NCBI GenBank assembly: GCA_019454045.1
Contig: SKCR01023427.1
Coordinates: forward strand, 496,001-560,000
Origin: Zanthoxylum bungeanum
Taxonomy: Eukaryota > Streptophyta > Magnoliopsida > Sapindales > Rutaceae
DNA: 64,000 nucleotides
Direction of reading: 5' to 3'
Position 1 is the first letter of the stretch. Each line of letters starts with the position of its first letter. A program made the translations under genes and the position numbers. The notes under the pieces are model-generated. The model was not told the origin of the DNA. It saw only the letters and a program-made list of their open reading frames with translations, and made no database searches. This document shows, piece after piece, positions 41,821 through 54,900 of the stretch.

Positions 41821-44728
41821 GCTTATGTCGCTGAAGATGAGCAGTTAACTGATGAGATTTCAGAAATGAATCTCTCAGCAGTGGTAACTGAAGCCAACTT
41901 GGTTGGGAATCCGAGAGAAAGATGGGTAGACACTAGGGCTACTCGTCATATCTGTGCTGATAGCAAGATGTTTTCCTCGTATCAGAAAGGTCGATGGCGG
42001 CGATCATCTGACAATGGGAAACTCGTCTACCTCTAGAGTGGTTGGACAAGGCATAGTAGTTCTGAAAATGATATCCGGAACGGAGCTTACATATAAGAAT
42101 GTTTGCATGTTCCAGATATTCGGAAGAACTCGGTCTCGGGTTTGTATTTGTTTCTGACAAGATTGTATTGACCAAAAATGATGTCTATGTAGGAAAATGA
42201 TACCTCGCTGAGGGTCTTTTCAATGACTGTCAATTGTGCTATTAATAAAGCTGAAACTTCTGCTTATATTATTGAGTCACAAAATGTATGACATGAAAGG
42301 TTATGACATGTTAATTATGATACAATGCGTACATTAATTAACATGAACCTTATACCTAAATTTGCATTGATAGCCAACATGAGTGTGAGGCATGTGTTGA
42401 AGCAAAAATACATAGAACATCATAGAACGAAGTTCTGAACCCTTGGAACTTGTACACACTGACGTGTGTGACATGAATATTGTGCAAATAAGAGGCGGTA
42501 AAAAGTACTTTGTCACTTTTATCGATGAAAGCACAAGATTCTGTTAAGTGTATTTGCTGAGGAGCAAAGCTGAAGCTATTGAGAGCTTTATACACTGAGA
42601 ACGAAGTTGCAAATCAACTTGGCAAGTAAATCAAAAGAATCAGAAGTGATAGTGGTGGTGAATATGTTTCATCATTCGGTGAATATTGTTCTGTGCACGG
42701 AATTATTCACGAAACCACTGCTCCTTATTCTCCTCAATGGGATTGCTGAGTGCAAAGACCGAACGTTGAAGGAAATAATGAATGTCATGTTGACTAGTTC
42801 TGGTTTACCTCAGAACTTGTGGGGGAAAGCCCTGCTTTCCACGAACTACGTTCTGAACAAGCTTCCTCACAGAAGATTGGACAAGACACCATATGAGTTG
42901 TGGAAAAGTTATGTACCTTCCTACAAATATCTGAAAATGTGGGGGTGTCTTGTCAATTGCCAAGGTGATGGTTCATAAACCTAAGAAGGTGGAATATGAC
43001 CCAAAACTGTTGACTGTATATTCTTCGGATATGCTTGCAACAGTAGTGCGTATCGATTCTTGGTACACAATAATGAGATTTCTGACATCAATCCAAATGT
43101 GATGATTGAGTCAAGGAATGCAATATTTTTTGAAGAGACATTTCCTTGTAAGGAAAGACAAAAAAGAGAGTCTCTCAAAAGATCTGTTGATACTGTCAAT
43201 GACAGTGATCAGGTTGACCAAGAGTCAAATCAACATGGAAATGTTGAGGCAAATGAACCTAGACGTCGTCTAAGTCATTTGGACCCAATTTTCTGACATA
43301 CTGGTTAGAAAATGAGCCTCAAAGCTATGAGAAAGCTATGTCTTCTACGGAGACACCTCTGTGGAAAGAGGCTATGAACAATGAGATTGATTCAATCCTA
43401 CAAAACCATACTTGGAAGTAGGTTGATCTTCCTCCAGGTTGTAAGCCACTGGGTTACAAATGGATATTCAAACGGAAGATGAAAATGGATGGATCAATAG
43501 AGAAGTACAAGACAAGGTTTGTCATAAAAGGTTATAGACAAAAAGAAGGCCTTGTTTACTTTGACACCTATCCACCAGTGATTCGTATCACATCAGTAGA
43601 ATGCTTATAGCCATATCAACTATATTTGGTATTGAAATACATCAAAATGATGTAAAGACGTTATTCTTGAATGGTGAATTGGATGAAGAGGCTTACATGG
43701 AACAACCAGAAATGTTTAATGTTCCTGGATAAGAACAGAAGGTGTGCAAACTTGTAAAATCATTGTACGGATTAAAACAAGCACCTAGACAATGACATGA
43801 GAACATTGACAAAGAGATGTTGTCAAGTGGGTTTAAAACCGATGAGTGTGATAAGTGTATATACGCCAAATCAACTCAAGAATGATATGTCGTTGTATGT
43901 CTCTACGTAGACGATATGCTGATAATTGGTAATAATCATGAGTTGATTCAGTCTACCAAGAAAGTGTTATCCAGTAAATTTGATATGAAAGATTTAGGAG
44001 TAGCTAACCTAACTCTTCCTCTATCAAAGAATATTGGTTTAAGCATATCGCAATTAGAGTATTCGAGAATCATCGGAAGTCTGATGTATATCACGAATTG
44101 CACACGACCTGATATCGCTCAAGCTGTGAATCAGCTTAGCAGATATACGAGCAATCCAGGACACAACCACTGGAAAGCCATAGTAAGAGTTTTGAGGTAT
44201 CTGAGAGAAACTTCAAAACATGGGCTACATTACGAGAGATATCCTGCTGTTCTAGAGGGATACAGCGATGCTGACTGGATATCTGATACAGTGGATTCCA
44301 AATCTACGATTGGATTTGTTTTCACACTTGGTAATGCAGCCGTGTCATGGAAATCCTCGAGGCAAACATGTGTTGCCCAGTCTACTATGGAATCTGAGTT
44401 CATAGCATTAGACAAAACAGCGGAAGAAGCAGAATGACTTAGAAACTTCCTGGAGGATATTCCTAGTTGGGCCAAACCGGTGCCAATGATTAGCATACAT
44501 TGTGAAAGCCAATCGGCTATTGGGAGAGCCCAAAATACAATGTATAATGGTAAGTCTCGACACATACGTCAGAGACATAATACCATACGTCAACTGCTCT
44601 CAAGTGGCATAATAACGATCGATTATGTCAGGTCGAAGGAAAACCTAGCGGATCCACTAACTAAAGGTTTACCTCGAGAGCAAGCTGAGAAGTCATCGAG
44701 GGGAATGAGCTTGAAGCCTATAATCTAA
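41821..44728 (+). pseudogene. Copia element 2 pol, broken
   Basis: The protease active site reads VDTRATRH (41927-41950): the essential DTG glycine has become arginine. Integrase remnants ([18 protein letters not shown]) are near 42740, and [14 protein letters not shown] near 43900. About 40 codons are missing after DLGVA near 44008 compared with copia element 1. The RNase H end reads YVRSKENLADPLTKGLPREQ to a stop at 44728. A TGA (44435-44437) replaces Trp in AEEAEWL, at the same codon as in copia element 1. Many frameshifts; not functional. Confidence 0.9.
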
Positions 44729-45297
44729 GAATTGTCACTGTGGAAACCCAACCTAGCTGACTGGAGATCCCAAGATCTAGGTTCAAAAGGGACAACAGAA
44801 ACTTTGTGCAATTCAAAACAAGCACCGAAGAGTTTTGTACTCTTTCCCATTCCGATAATGACGCTGAGTGCTGTCTGTCATTGGTTAGGATAAGCTAAGG
44901 CTTTTAATGATCACTATATTAGGAGATGAGTCCTAATGGGGGTAAAGACAGATTACCTCTTCATAGTAGATCACTTATTTCAAGTAAGAAGTAAGGCCGC
45001 TTCCATGGGAACCTTTAAAGGCGGGTTACCCTAAAGTGCTTGATGAATCTGGGACCGTTGTTCAGGGCCAAAATGAACACAACCGTAGAACGGGAAAATG
45101 GTCGAATTAAAGCTGTGTGTTGGCAATTGTCTTGGTTTACACCAACGGCAGAACAGTTCAAGACTATGGGTCACTGGTTTGCCAAGTAAATCCGATTGTC
45201 ATTCACTAGGAAAGGTTCAAGGCGAAAGCTACCTATTTCGATGCAGTTTTAGCTCACGGTATCTCTCTCACATGCCTGAATGAATATTTGAAGAATT

Positions 45298-45306
45298 GTG
45301 GGGGAT
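45298..45306 (+). other. Polypurine tract of copia element 2
   Basis: GTGGGGGAT directly precedes the 3' LTR start TGTTG. Confidence 0.85.
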
Positions 45307-45856
45307 TGTTGTAAATTCCTCAAATTCATTAAATAGGATATGTATATGGATATGTATATCATTGGGATTTTCAAGGGGTGTATGAGAGGTTGCAATCCTT
45401 GGAGGGTTGCAACTCACCCCAATGGGTGCCCTATTGGCACCCCTCAATGCCTTATAAAAGGAGGCTTTTATTCCAAATGAAAGATACAAAAAAAATATAT
45501 ATATATACAAGTAATATCCAGTTTTCAAAGGCATTGTGTTTTTTTTTTTGTTTTTGAGAGAGAGATCCACCAATTTCTGAGTTCGCATACTTGTTAAGGA
45601 GTGCTCCTTGAACAAGAAGTATCAAAGTTATCTTGGGAGAACGTTGGCAATTCGAATCCGTAGAGCACCTGTGACGGGGCCAATAAGTTCTTAAGGACAG
45701 AGAGATCTCGACTTGGATTGAATCTGTAAACTTGATTTCCAGGTTTGTCTTGAAGTTTTCTGGTTTTAGGGTTTTTGCATCTAGATCTACTTTTGGTGGT
45801 TTGATCTGTTTGATTTGCACGTTATATTACTGTTTAATGACATTAATTTAACAACA
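45307..45856 (+). repeat. 3' LTR of copia element 2
   Basis: 550 bp, nearly identical to 39586-40110, which implies a fairly recent insertion. The TAATG duplication follows. Confidence 0.93.
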
Positions 45857-45861
45857 TAATG

Positions 45862-46850
45862 AGTATTGTAGAAGACTAAAATCCTAACACTCTTCAAATT
45901 TGAGATAAAATATGCATTTTCTGGTTCCTCTAGGGATACTCTGCCACTTGAAAAATTGATAAGAATCGCTTCATCAATGTAAATATTGTCAACACCATCC
46001 AGTGAGGAGAAGACATGAATTAATGTTGTTTTTTTAAAATAACTACACTTTGTTTGTTTGCAAGGTTTTCACCCCAAATAAGGTGGTAATGAGATGTAAT
46101 TTTAATATATTTAAAAATATTGGAAATATTAATTAAAAAAACAAAGTGTTATTCAGAAATGAATGAACAAAAACCTACAAGACCATCTCGGCAGATTCTG
46201 CATGTTGGCAAAGCCATATACACAGATGATGATAAATTGATAATGACAGATGCTGCTTTGTTTACAAATTAGCGTTTTTGATTGATAATTATTATATTTG
46301 GTCTTCCACATGCTGTGCCATTCCACCAAGCGAAAAGCACTTTTTCACAACACAAAATTAAAAATCTAAGCCATACCATTACCAATCATGCATTGTCAAA
46401 TTAAGCAAAAGCGCTTTTTGTCACAGAAAAGCACTTCCACATGATAATATAAGCAAATTAAAGCTTGTGGTGGCGTCAGGCGTGGGGTGTAGGTACGTAT
46501 GGTCTTGCACTCAAAAGTTTCAAAGAACTGCTTTAAGAAATTAATGGCAACACACTTCTACTGGGACTGCTGCATTCAGTAGGTTTCTGATATATCAAAA
46601 TCACTTAATCTGCAGAGAAAAAAAGGACCACCAAAGAACACACATTGCTTTAAATTTGACTTAACAAGGTAGGTTTACGTACCGTTTACGTCTGTTATCC
46701 ATACACATAATTATTAAACCCAACACATAGGCTCGCATGCAATTGTAGGTATTGTGTTTATGTATCATGCTTTAACGAGCCTGTGTCTAACAAAGTAAAG
46801 AAATATGAATATGGATTTTATAATCTCTTTCCATGCGTGTATTCATATGA
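45862..46850. other. Intergenic region
   Basis: No credible ORF, repeat end or RNA gene was found. Confidence 0.5.
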
Positions 46851-46879
46851 ATTGTTATGATTTAATTACATATAAATTT

Positions 46880-47694
46880 TTATTCAACAGATCTGTTCCC
46901 CTGCTTTCTGCGCGTAATCGCGGGTCATTGATACTCGCAGGTCGCGCAATCGGGTCCCGTCTTTTCAGTGGATGGTGATCGACACCACCATCGTCGAAAT
47001 GGAGCGCTCGACGAGCAGGGTCGAGTTGTACCTGTGTCTGCCGTTGCCGTGACACGTCGGATCGAGGCCCAATAGTCACGCCACGCCGCATGTTCTCTCC
47101 TCTATTAATGGCCCAAACGGCCACCGTTTGTGTCCCCACCGGTTCGGTTGAGTCCCCCTCGTCGTGAGCTTTCCTTCAATGTGCGCGGCATTGTGCTTGG
47201 TGGCCGGAGTTGTCGGCCGGATATTCAATGAATAGTGACGATGTGGATCTGTTTCATGGAGTGTTTCTGTTACGACTTGACACTGTCTTTCTTTATTTTA
47301 GGGTTTCGTACTATTATGTGAACCCTACCCTCTTTTTATACTGATAAATATGTATGTATATTTGCTGATCAATCCATGGTATTTCATTTAATTATGCAGT
47401 TATTAGCATAATATTTATGATATTTGCTAGTGTATTCGGTGTTAATCAACGACCGATTTAAATTTTAAAAACTTCATAACTATTTCATTTTAACTCCGTT
47501 TTCGACGGTTCTTGCGCTGAAAAATTTTCATTTTCGTGTAGAATTTATTAAAAATACTTCCAATCTACTTTGATATTTTAAAATTATACTCCCCTAAAAA
47601 CTCCGGACCCTAATCTATTTCTATAAATTAATTAGGTCACGTACCCAAAAATACAACTATTTTTGATTCTTTAATCTTCAACGGGGTGTTACAC
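46880..47694. repeat. GC-rich block ending in an LTR-like terminus
   Basis: GC-rich sequence (about 46880-47280) is followed by AT-rich DNA that ends ATCTTCAACGGGGTGTTACA at 47694, the same type of end as the solo LTR at 39184. It is probably part of a chromovirus LTR; no start was found. The short minus-strand ORF here lacks family features. Confidence 0.4.
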
Positions 47695-50600
47695 AAGCAG
47701 TCGTTTATAATGAGGTAGCTCATAATTACCTAGCCAAATTGTCTCTGTCAATTGATAAAAAACAAAATGTAATTATATAATCGGAGTATGCTCTAGCATA
47801 AGCTTTTCATGCGTCTAGTAAGGATATCATATTTTTTTTTTTAATTAATGAAATCAGTTTTCTTTAATAAAAACAAATGTCTAAAGACTCCATACTAAAG
47901 ATAGCAATGATAGGATATCATATTATTTTTGTCATATTCGAAACTAAAATTGAACCAATATCTAATATCCGTTATTTATTTATAAACGAAAAAAATTATA
48001 ATCAATATATTTATTCAAAATCGATCGAAAATATGAATATTCAACCATAATCGAAACTATATGATTTAATATTCTATGTTGTTAGATTTAATTTAAGATC
48101 AGAGCAAATGGAAGAGTAATGGCACAATTAAAGACATATACATTTGCTTATAAAATAAGCCAAAAAGCTGCTGCCTGCTTCTGGATACGTAACATAATAA
48201 GATGGAAATTTCGTGACGCCACTTGTTGAAAGATTCCATTCTCTTTTACTGAGATTGCACTTGCTGTCAAATACTGTGATTTTTGGGATTTAAAAAACTA
48301 CAGTACTGTATGTTACAATGTCACAAGTGTTTTTATTATCAGTCACTAGTTTTTCATCATACTTCTCAACTCTTTCATTACATTTGATAATTATTTTTAT
48401 TTTTTAATTAGTAGCATAATGATGGCTAAATTTCCTCTCTACTAGTACTATCATAATAAATTTTACTAATTATACCAACTTAAACCTTTATTTATGCCTT
48501 AATTTGGGTTGAGTAGGAAATACTTAAATAATACAATGAGTAATTTATAACCAGTAAAAAAAAAAAATAGATGTGGTAAAATGAATTGATGAATCGAATT
48601 CGTATTGAATCTTAAATGAATCTGAAAAAGAGAAAAATAAAGAGAATCCATATCTTTGAAGTGTTGAGCCTGATAGTTTAGAGACCAGTTGAATTGTGGG
48701 CTTTCGTCTTTTGGTCCAATATGATTGGTCTGTTTTTGGATTAGAATCTTCTTTTCTGCTTGCAATTTAATTAATGATTGTGGTTTTAAGATAAGTATGT
48801 ATTTTCTTATGTTATAAGTGGAATTAATCAGACCTTATTTTTGCAAGCTTATTGACTTATAAAGAGTAATGTATGTAGAGGTGTCAACCTTTGGTTGACA
48901 TGTGTCCATTGATGGATTGCTGTCTGATTGCATGATATACATTTGGCATAAAACATGCTCAAATATGGTATTATGTGTGGTTACACCTATTATTATGCAT
49001 GCTAAACTATGTTTGCATTCTACGATAAGTAGATTTCCATTAAAGTCCACTAATCTCGGATTGTGCTATGTGATATCACGTACTGATGTCGAGGTCGGAA
49101 TGCTTTCGATGTGCTGTGATAGATTCCAGAGTGAATCATCTTCGTAATAGGCTTAGATCAGATTGGACTGATCTCGAAGTTCCTACACTTTAGAGTGGAA
49201 TGCCTTGGAGTGACGTCACTCCGAGGTCAAGGTCGAATATCTCTGGTCAAGTGGTTTCTTCAGAAGTCTTCAATCTCTAGAGGTTGTTCTGACCTCTAAT
49301 GTCTACTGTTCAACGGTATCATGACAGGTGTCACCCTCCCATTGGACCTCTGTCTACTTACGTCAGTTCCATTGAGGAGGCATGCCGATGAAGATTTGGC
49401 CATATAACGACACGAGGCATAAGGTGCAAGGCTAAATTTAGTCACCTATAGAATCAAATCAAAATGTGATAAATTTGTATTCGATTCGTTTATTAAACAA
49501 ATCATAATATCATGATTTTTATTCAATTCGTTTATTAGTTTAGCCTTAACATTATTCAATAACATAAATCACTGTAATTTATTACATTAATTCTTCATAA
49601 ATATCTATATATGAAATACATAATTAATATATTTATTAAAAATGACTTGTCAAATATAGATAATTTTTTTTATGGTAACTGATAATTTATCAAATCTTAG
49701 TTGAAAAATAACAACAATTAGAAAAGAAAAATAATAAAACGAATAAATACATCAGTGAACTTAAATTTATATTTGATTCGTTTAATAAACGAATCAAATC
49801 AAATTGAACAATTTATTAAACAAATCCAATTTTTTTAAATTCATATTCACTTTAAAGCGAATCGAGTCAAACAAATAAATGAATCATAATTCAGATTGCC
49901 ACCCATAATAATTTATAATGATTTTAACATTCAACAGTTACTGGCAGAGCTAGGTGAGGACAAGCCGGACCACGTGCCCTGATTAGGTTTTGAAATAACA
50001 GCTGTCTCATTTTCTTCCCAAGTCCATAGTTATTCTTTTATCTCTTATGTTTTTTTATTTTGAGAGTAATTTTGAGTATAAGGTGAGTCAACTTTGATTT
50101 TTATTCTTTCCCAATTGTATTATTATGTGATTGATATAAATTATTTGTGACATCAACTATCTTGGAATTATTAAAATTTTAAGTAAATATGAAAATAAAT
50201 ATTAACAAAATTATAAAAAAAAATAAAGAATTTAAATCAAAATCAAACCCCTAACGTTAAACTAACACTTTAGGATTTGAGAATACCTTGTTAATTAAGC
50301 TCTTTTAACCAGAACTGTGGTGAACCAAAAAAAAATTGCCAAAAAAAATAAAAAATGAATAAATTGGGAAAATTTTACTTATGAAGTGATAGTAGTATAT
50401 TACATCACATGAAACGGATCTTGGAAATGACTGTGTCCCTCAACTCAATTAGTTGGAGGTCTTTTGAGTGTGCTTAAACTCATGTAAAAAACAAAATTGT
50501 GAAAGATTAAGATTTCGGAGTTGGATCCCACCATAGACCGCCAAAGTAGATAATATCTAACTAGTTAAGCCGAGACATTACAAATGATATCAGAGCCGGA

Positions 50601-51305
50601 TCTCAACAAGAAACGTGTCAACGGAAGACATTAGATTCTAAAGATGTGGATTGAAAGTGTTGTGCCAAGAGCAAAACCGTAAAGGATCAAGATTCAAAAT
50701 TGGACCGGGGCCAAACTCTAAAACAAGATGATTGGTAAATTTAAACATTGCAGTGGGAAGCTTGTAAATATTGTAATACTGTAGTAGCAGCTTGGTAAAA
50801 TATTTTATTATCATTATTGTAACTATATATATATATATATATATATTTGAAATTTGGACGGGCTATAGCCCAAATTAGCCGTTGAGTGACTTAACCCTTC
50901 TGAATGTTTGTAGTTTGGCTATGTCGTCGAGGAGGCCGCAGGAAGGAATAAGCTTAGAAAGTTAGAAGGAAAGAAACAAAAAAGGTAAGAAAAGATTCAA
51001 GCTAGAAGAGGAAAGAAAAGAGTCAGTTAGAGCAGAAGCTTGTTGACTTTATAGAGAGAGGAGAAAAAACAACAGCAAATTCTGGAAGAATACAACATAA
51101 CAAACAACAATGCTAATATCTGTACCAAAACAGAGTTTTCATGCTAAAGTTCATCCGAAATCCTTCAAATGGCAGTGTTTGCAAGTATTTTTAATATCTG
51201 AAAGTAACATCAAACACATTGATTTGCAATTCTTTGGGCAATAAAGCATAGAAATTGCTTTGAAATTTAAGTTATATTATATAAGAAAGCATAGAAGACC
51301 TTCAT
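47695..51305. other. AT-rich intergenic region
   Basis: No supported gene. It contains a TRIM-like remnant (50420-50710), a (TA)n tract (50826-50847) and unrecognised sequence (for example 48830-49450). The last part, from about 51050, is the proteasome gene's 3' side. Confidence 0.5.
50420..50710 (+). mobile_element. TRIM-like or LTR remnant with tRNA-Met primer site
   Basis: After GAGACATTACA comes AATGATATCAGAGCCGG (about 50581-50597), one change from the TGGTATCAGAGC primer site complementary to initiator tRNA-Met. The upstream 'GTTGGAGGTCTTTTGAGTG' recalls TRIM LTRs. The 3' LTR is not resolved. Confidence 0.4.
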
Positions 51306-52058
51306 TCAAGAAGTCTCAGCAGCAGGCTGGGTTACTCCATGCTTCACCAACAACTTGCTCAGCGACTCGGGCGAGCAAACTTGGTACTTCACTTTGCCAG
51401 AAGGCGCCAGGAAAACCTCTGACAGTTCAAGCTTATCAGAAGTAAGGCTGGTGCTGTCCATGGTTTTGCTCAACACCTTCAAAGCGAGCTGGACAGCTTC
51501 ATCCCTTGTAATATCATCCTTGTAATCTTGTTTAAGGATTGATTGAGCAGCCTGGTTATTTGCACCAATTGCAGCAGCTTTCCAACCACCGTAGTTTCCA
51601 CTAGGATCACTCATGTAAAGTTGGAAACCATAATTTTTGTCATAACCAGCAAAAAGAAATGAAACACCAAAGGGGCGGAGACCGCCAAACTGTGTGTAAC
51701 CTTGCTTTGTATCACAAAGAGATTGAACAAGCTGCTCAACAGGCATTGGCTCTTGGTAGGCATATGTGTAGCGTTGGGCTTGGACCCTTGCAGTGTTGAT
51801 CAGGATGTTGGCATCAGACATTATTCCAGCCACAGCACAAGCGACATGATCATCAATCTTGTACATCTTCTCATTGGAAGTTGAGGTTTGCAGGAGTTTG
51901 GAAGTAACCTTCTTTTCACCAACCAAGACAACACCATCTTTTGATAATATACCAATTGCACTACCAGCATTTCCTATAGCCTCCATTGCATACTCCACTT
52001 GGTAGAGACGGCCTTCAGGGGAAAAAATTGTGGTGCGGCTATCATATCTCCGAGACAT
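51306..52058 (-). CDS. PAC1: 20S proteasome subunit alpha type-4 (alpha C)
   Basis: This subunit belongs to the alpha ring of the 20S core particle, which gates entry of substrates in cytosol and nucleus. The 250-aa protein begins [20 protein letters not shown], the alpha-subunit signature ([20 protein letters not shown]). Further family blocks are [29 protein letters not shown], and [20 protein letters not shown]. Length and end match plant PAC subunits. The coding region is one exon; a splice acceptor (TTATTTTTCCAG) ends 12 nt upstream of the ATG, so the 5'UTR is interrupted by an intron. No stop or frameshift was found, and it appears functional. Confidence 0.97.
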   Translation of the reverse strand: MSRRYDSRTTIFSPEGRLYQVEYAMEAIGNAGSAIGILSKDGVVLVGEKKVTSKLLQTSTSNEKMYKIDDHVACAVAGIMSDANILINTARVQAQRYTYAYQEPMPVEQLVQSLCDTKQGYTQFGGLRPFGVSFLFAGYDKNYGFQLYMSDPSGNYGGWKAAAIGANNQAAQSILKQDYKDDITRDEAVQLALKVLSKTMDSTSLTSDKLELSEVFLAPSGKVKYQVCSPESLSKLLVKHGVTQPAAETS

Positions 52059-52070
52059 TTTCAGTTATTA

Positions 52071-53573
52071 CTGGAAAAATAAAGAGAAAAAGATCATGCA
52101 TCAAACAGATTCCAAAAAATGAAAGAATATTATGGAAAGAAAAACACATTCGTGAATTTACCACCAGAAAAGAAAAACAGCATACGGTAGTTAATGAGTG
52201 CAACAACTAAAGATGAGCATGAAAGTTAACAGAATACTAGAAAACGAGTTCAGATGCAAATTCTGAAAAATTTCACAGCCACACATGATACAAGTACAAT
52301 TATTCAAAAGCACCATACTAAGTAGAACAGAAAAATGGAACAAAATGAAAAATTTAATGAATAACAACAAGAAGTAAAAGAATTATCCAAGACCATGTAA
52401 AATGATTCTTTCCGTCTCATATTTGAAAAATAAAGAAAACATGTTTCTCTTAAGAACGAAAAAAATAACATGCCTCCAAACCACATGCATTTCATTTCGC
52501 CCCTTTCCATCTCAGTATCTGACTTCATTTCAAAATCAACCAAGCACATTCTTAAATGGGTAACTGCTTAAACCAAGATAATCTGACCGCATATCTTTAA
52601 CCACCTTGATATAAAAGTCAAAATAGATAGGCTACACCATAATTCACCCTGCTTTGGCCAGTCCTTGCATTTTGGCTAATTCAACAAGATTGTCTGGGTA
52701 CATAAATTCCATTTATAATCCATTTATTTGCTAATGCGTGAAATAAAAAATTTAATTTCGTCTATATCCCAATATTTCATTTGCTGGTAGACTTCTTAAG
52801 AGTCACCAACACAGACTTCATATCTAACAGAACAAGGATGGAAAATATCTTATATTGTAGCAAGTATAAACAAATTGAACAGTTGCTATAAACTATGTGC
52901 AAAGCACAGGTTAGCTTAGTTTCAATACATTTATTGAAAGAAGCTGCAGAATCACAAGAACCATACCGAAAATAAAACCATTTCTCCTATAAAAACAAAT
53001 TCACACAAATACGACTACTGTCACTACACAAGATCCTACGACTGACATTATACTTCCACTAAACAAAGAGTATAATTCATTCCTATACAAGGGGAATACA
53101 TACCACCAAAGCATCAGTAGACTAATGGAAAAAGGGTTCTTTCTCAAATTTGCATTGGCCCCTTACAAACTCAAAAACAATTCTAATAACAAGTAAGGAG
53201 TTTCCCTAAGCCATTGCCCTTCAAAAAAATTAATAGTATGTATAAAAATATCATCAATTGTATAAAAATTAAGAAAAAACAAATCAAATAAACGGAAACC
53301 TAGACAAGACCCAAAACCAAAATTGTTCAAATCAAGGGTTTAACAAATTCAGCTGGGCTTAGCTACAAAATGAAACAAAGGGATAACTCCATTACCCAAT
53401 ATAAATATCATATCGCAGGTGAAGCAAAAAAAAAAAAAAAAAATTTTTTGACGAAAACGAAAAATTTGAGATAAAAAAGCGCCGACATTTATTTCCCAAA
53501 AAATATAATTACAAAAAATGTTATTGGGAAGCGAAATATGGAAGCTGAAAGAAAAGTGAAGATCTCTACTTAC
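52071..53573 (-). other. 5'UTR intron of the proteasome alpha-4 gene
   Basis: On the minus strand the donor GTAAGT starts at 53573 and the acceptor CAG ends at 52071, about 1.5 kb apart. Leader introns of this kind often raise expression of housekeeping genes. No gene lies inside. Confidence 0.7.
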
Positions 53574-53695
53574 ATGTAATTCTTTCTGTGTCTGCTTAAC
53601 GCGTAATGCTCTTCGTGAAAGATCAGTGAGTTCGCTCGCTGTGGTACAATCTTCTTTAAGCCTCACTGACTTCTTTCTCAAGAAAATGAGAGCAA
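53574..53695 (-). other. First, non-coding exon of the proteasome alpha-4 gene
   Basis: It ends ACAGAAAGAATTACAT just before GTAAGT. The start is approximate. It includes GAGCATTACGCGTTAAGCAG and no in-frame start leading into the coding region. Confidence 0.5.
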
Positions 53696-53728
53696 ATTTT
53701 TTTTTCTTAAAAATTATGCTTTTCGATT

Positions 53729-53764
53729 TGGGCCGAGGCCAACGGTTGAAATTTTAAATGGGCC
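53729..53764 (-). promoter_or_regulatory. Two GGCCCA (site II / TCP-like) motifs upstream of the proteasome gene
   Basis: TGGGCC occurs at 53729-53734 and 53759-53764, that is GGCCCA on the gene strand, about 35-70 bp upstream of the likely transcription start. Such site II elements bind TCP factors and are common in promoters of housekeeping and proteasome genes. Confidence 0.5.
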
Positions 53765-54900
53765 TAGATTTTGCTATGTAGTTATACTAAATACTCCTTA
53801 TCTACATTGTAAACAAGCCCCTCTAAAAAGAGTATTGGAAATTTTACGAAAATATCCAAAGTTAGACACGATTAACTTGCAAGGATACTTGAGGGTATTA
53901 TTATCTGTTTGTTTTTTTTTTTTTTTTTTAATTATAAATTTAAGAAAAGTTTAAGTTTGACTATTTTCATAAATTAACTAAATTTCTTAAGTAGTGCGAT
54001 ATTGTTACATTCAAATTTAATATGCATATGGACATGAACATTAGCTTATTCTCTTATTATTATGTATAATTAGTTCAGGATATTTCGAGAGACTTGTGGG
54101 TACTTCAGGAACATTATTCTCTTTTCATAGAAAAATTTATATAAGACTATCTTTATAACACCATCAAATTAATAAATGACACGTGTTGTATGTATTTTGA
54201 GAATGATCATGAGAAATAATTAAAATATGTGTCATTTATTAATTGTGTGATTTTATAATAGCCGTCCCTATATAAGCTTTTCTCCTCTTTTCATTCACAT
54301 TTTACTGTACATGTTTTTGAATATTATATTGATTGAAATACAAACATGGTAAGAGGTGAATGAAAAATAACAATGGAGCGAAAGCACCTAAGTAATGCGA
54401 GCCATTAATTGGGAAATCCATAGTGCAAAACAAAATCACAAGTAATATGTGGCTCTTTTCATTTTATATTTCTTGTGCTTTGACATAGATCCAGTATATC
54501 TTTCTCAAGAAGGTGTGTATAAAAGTATCTGTTTTATATTTTCGTTCGAAAGGAAATATGAGAAATTAACCATTCGAATAAATTTCTCTTATCAGTGAAT
54601 TTGTTTGATTAGTAGGGAACAAAAAGTAAATTTAGCAAGCAGATAAGAAAAACACAAAGATAATGATTTACGTGGTTCGACAGAGAGTGGTTTCAATATA
54701 TGTCCATAGGAGAAAAGATGTGTATTTTATTCCTGCTCGGGGTCAAGACCGGCCCGAACTACAAGTGAGGGGATACAAGAATACAAAAATAAGCACATTG
54801 GGTCTTACAACAAGCCCGATACAAATATTTCAGGTGGTCGGGTACTGACATGTTTTCTCTCTCTATCACTAACTCTTTAACTCTCAATCTCTCTAGAAGT
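53765..54900. other. Intergenic region
   Basis: AT-rich with poly-T. A block GATAATGATTTACGTGGTTC (54660-54679) resembles a motif common in plant copia LTRs, but no element was delimited. Confidence 0.4.

Larger units (their letters stand above)
39586..45856 (+). mobile_element. Ty1/copia retrotransposon 2 (decayed)
   Basis: LTRs 39586-40110 and 45307-45856 both run from TGTTGTAAATTCC to TTTAACAACA, and TAATG flanks the element perfectly on both sides (39581-39585, 45857-45861). The internal order is gag, protease, integrase, RT, RNase H on the plus strand. It is clearly related to copia element 1 in protein sequence and in its polypurine tract. Confidence 0.95.

Noticed and set aside
46855..47139. 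Minus-strand ORF of 94 codons, Arg-rich
   Set aside because: It follows from the GC-rich composition of the block; no domain or start context supports it.
48835..49147. Small ORFs on both strands
   Set aside because: Random-looking composition with no conserved motif, in an unrecognised intergenic stretch.
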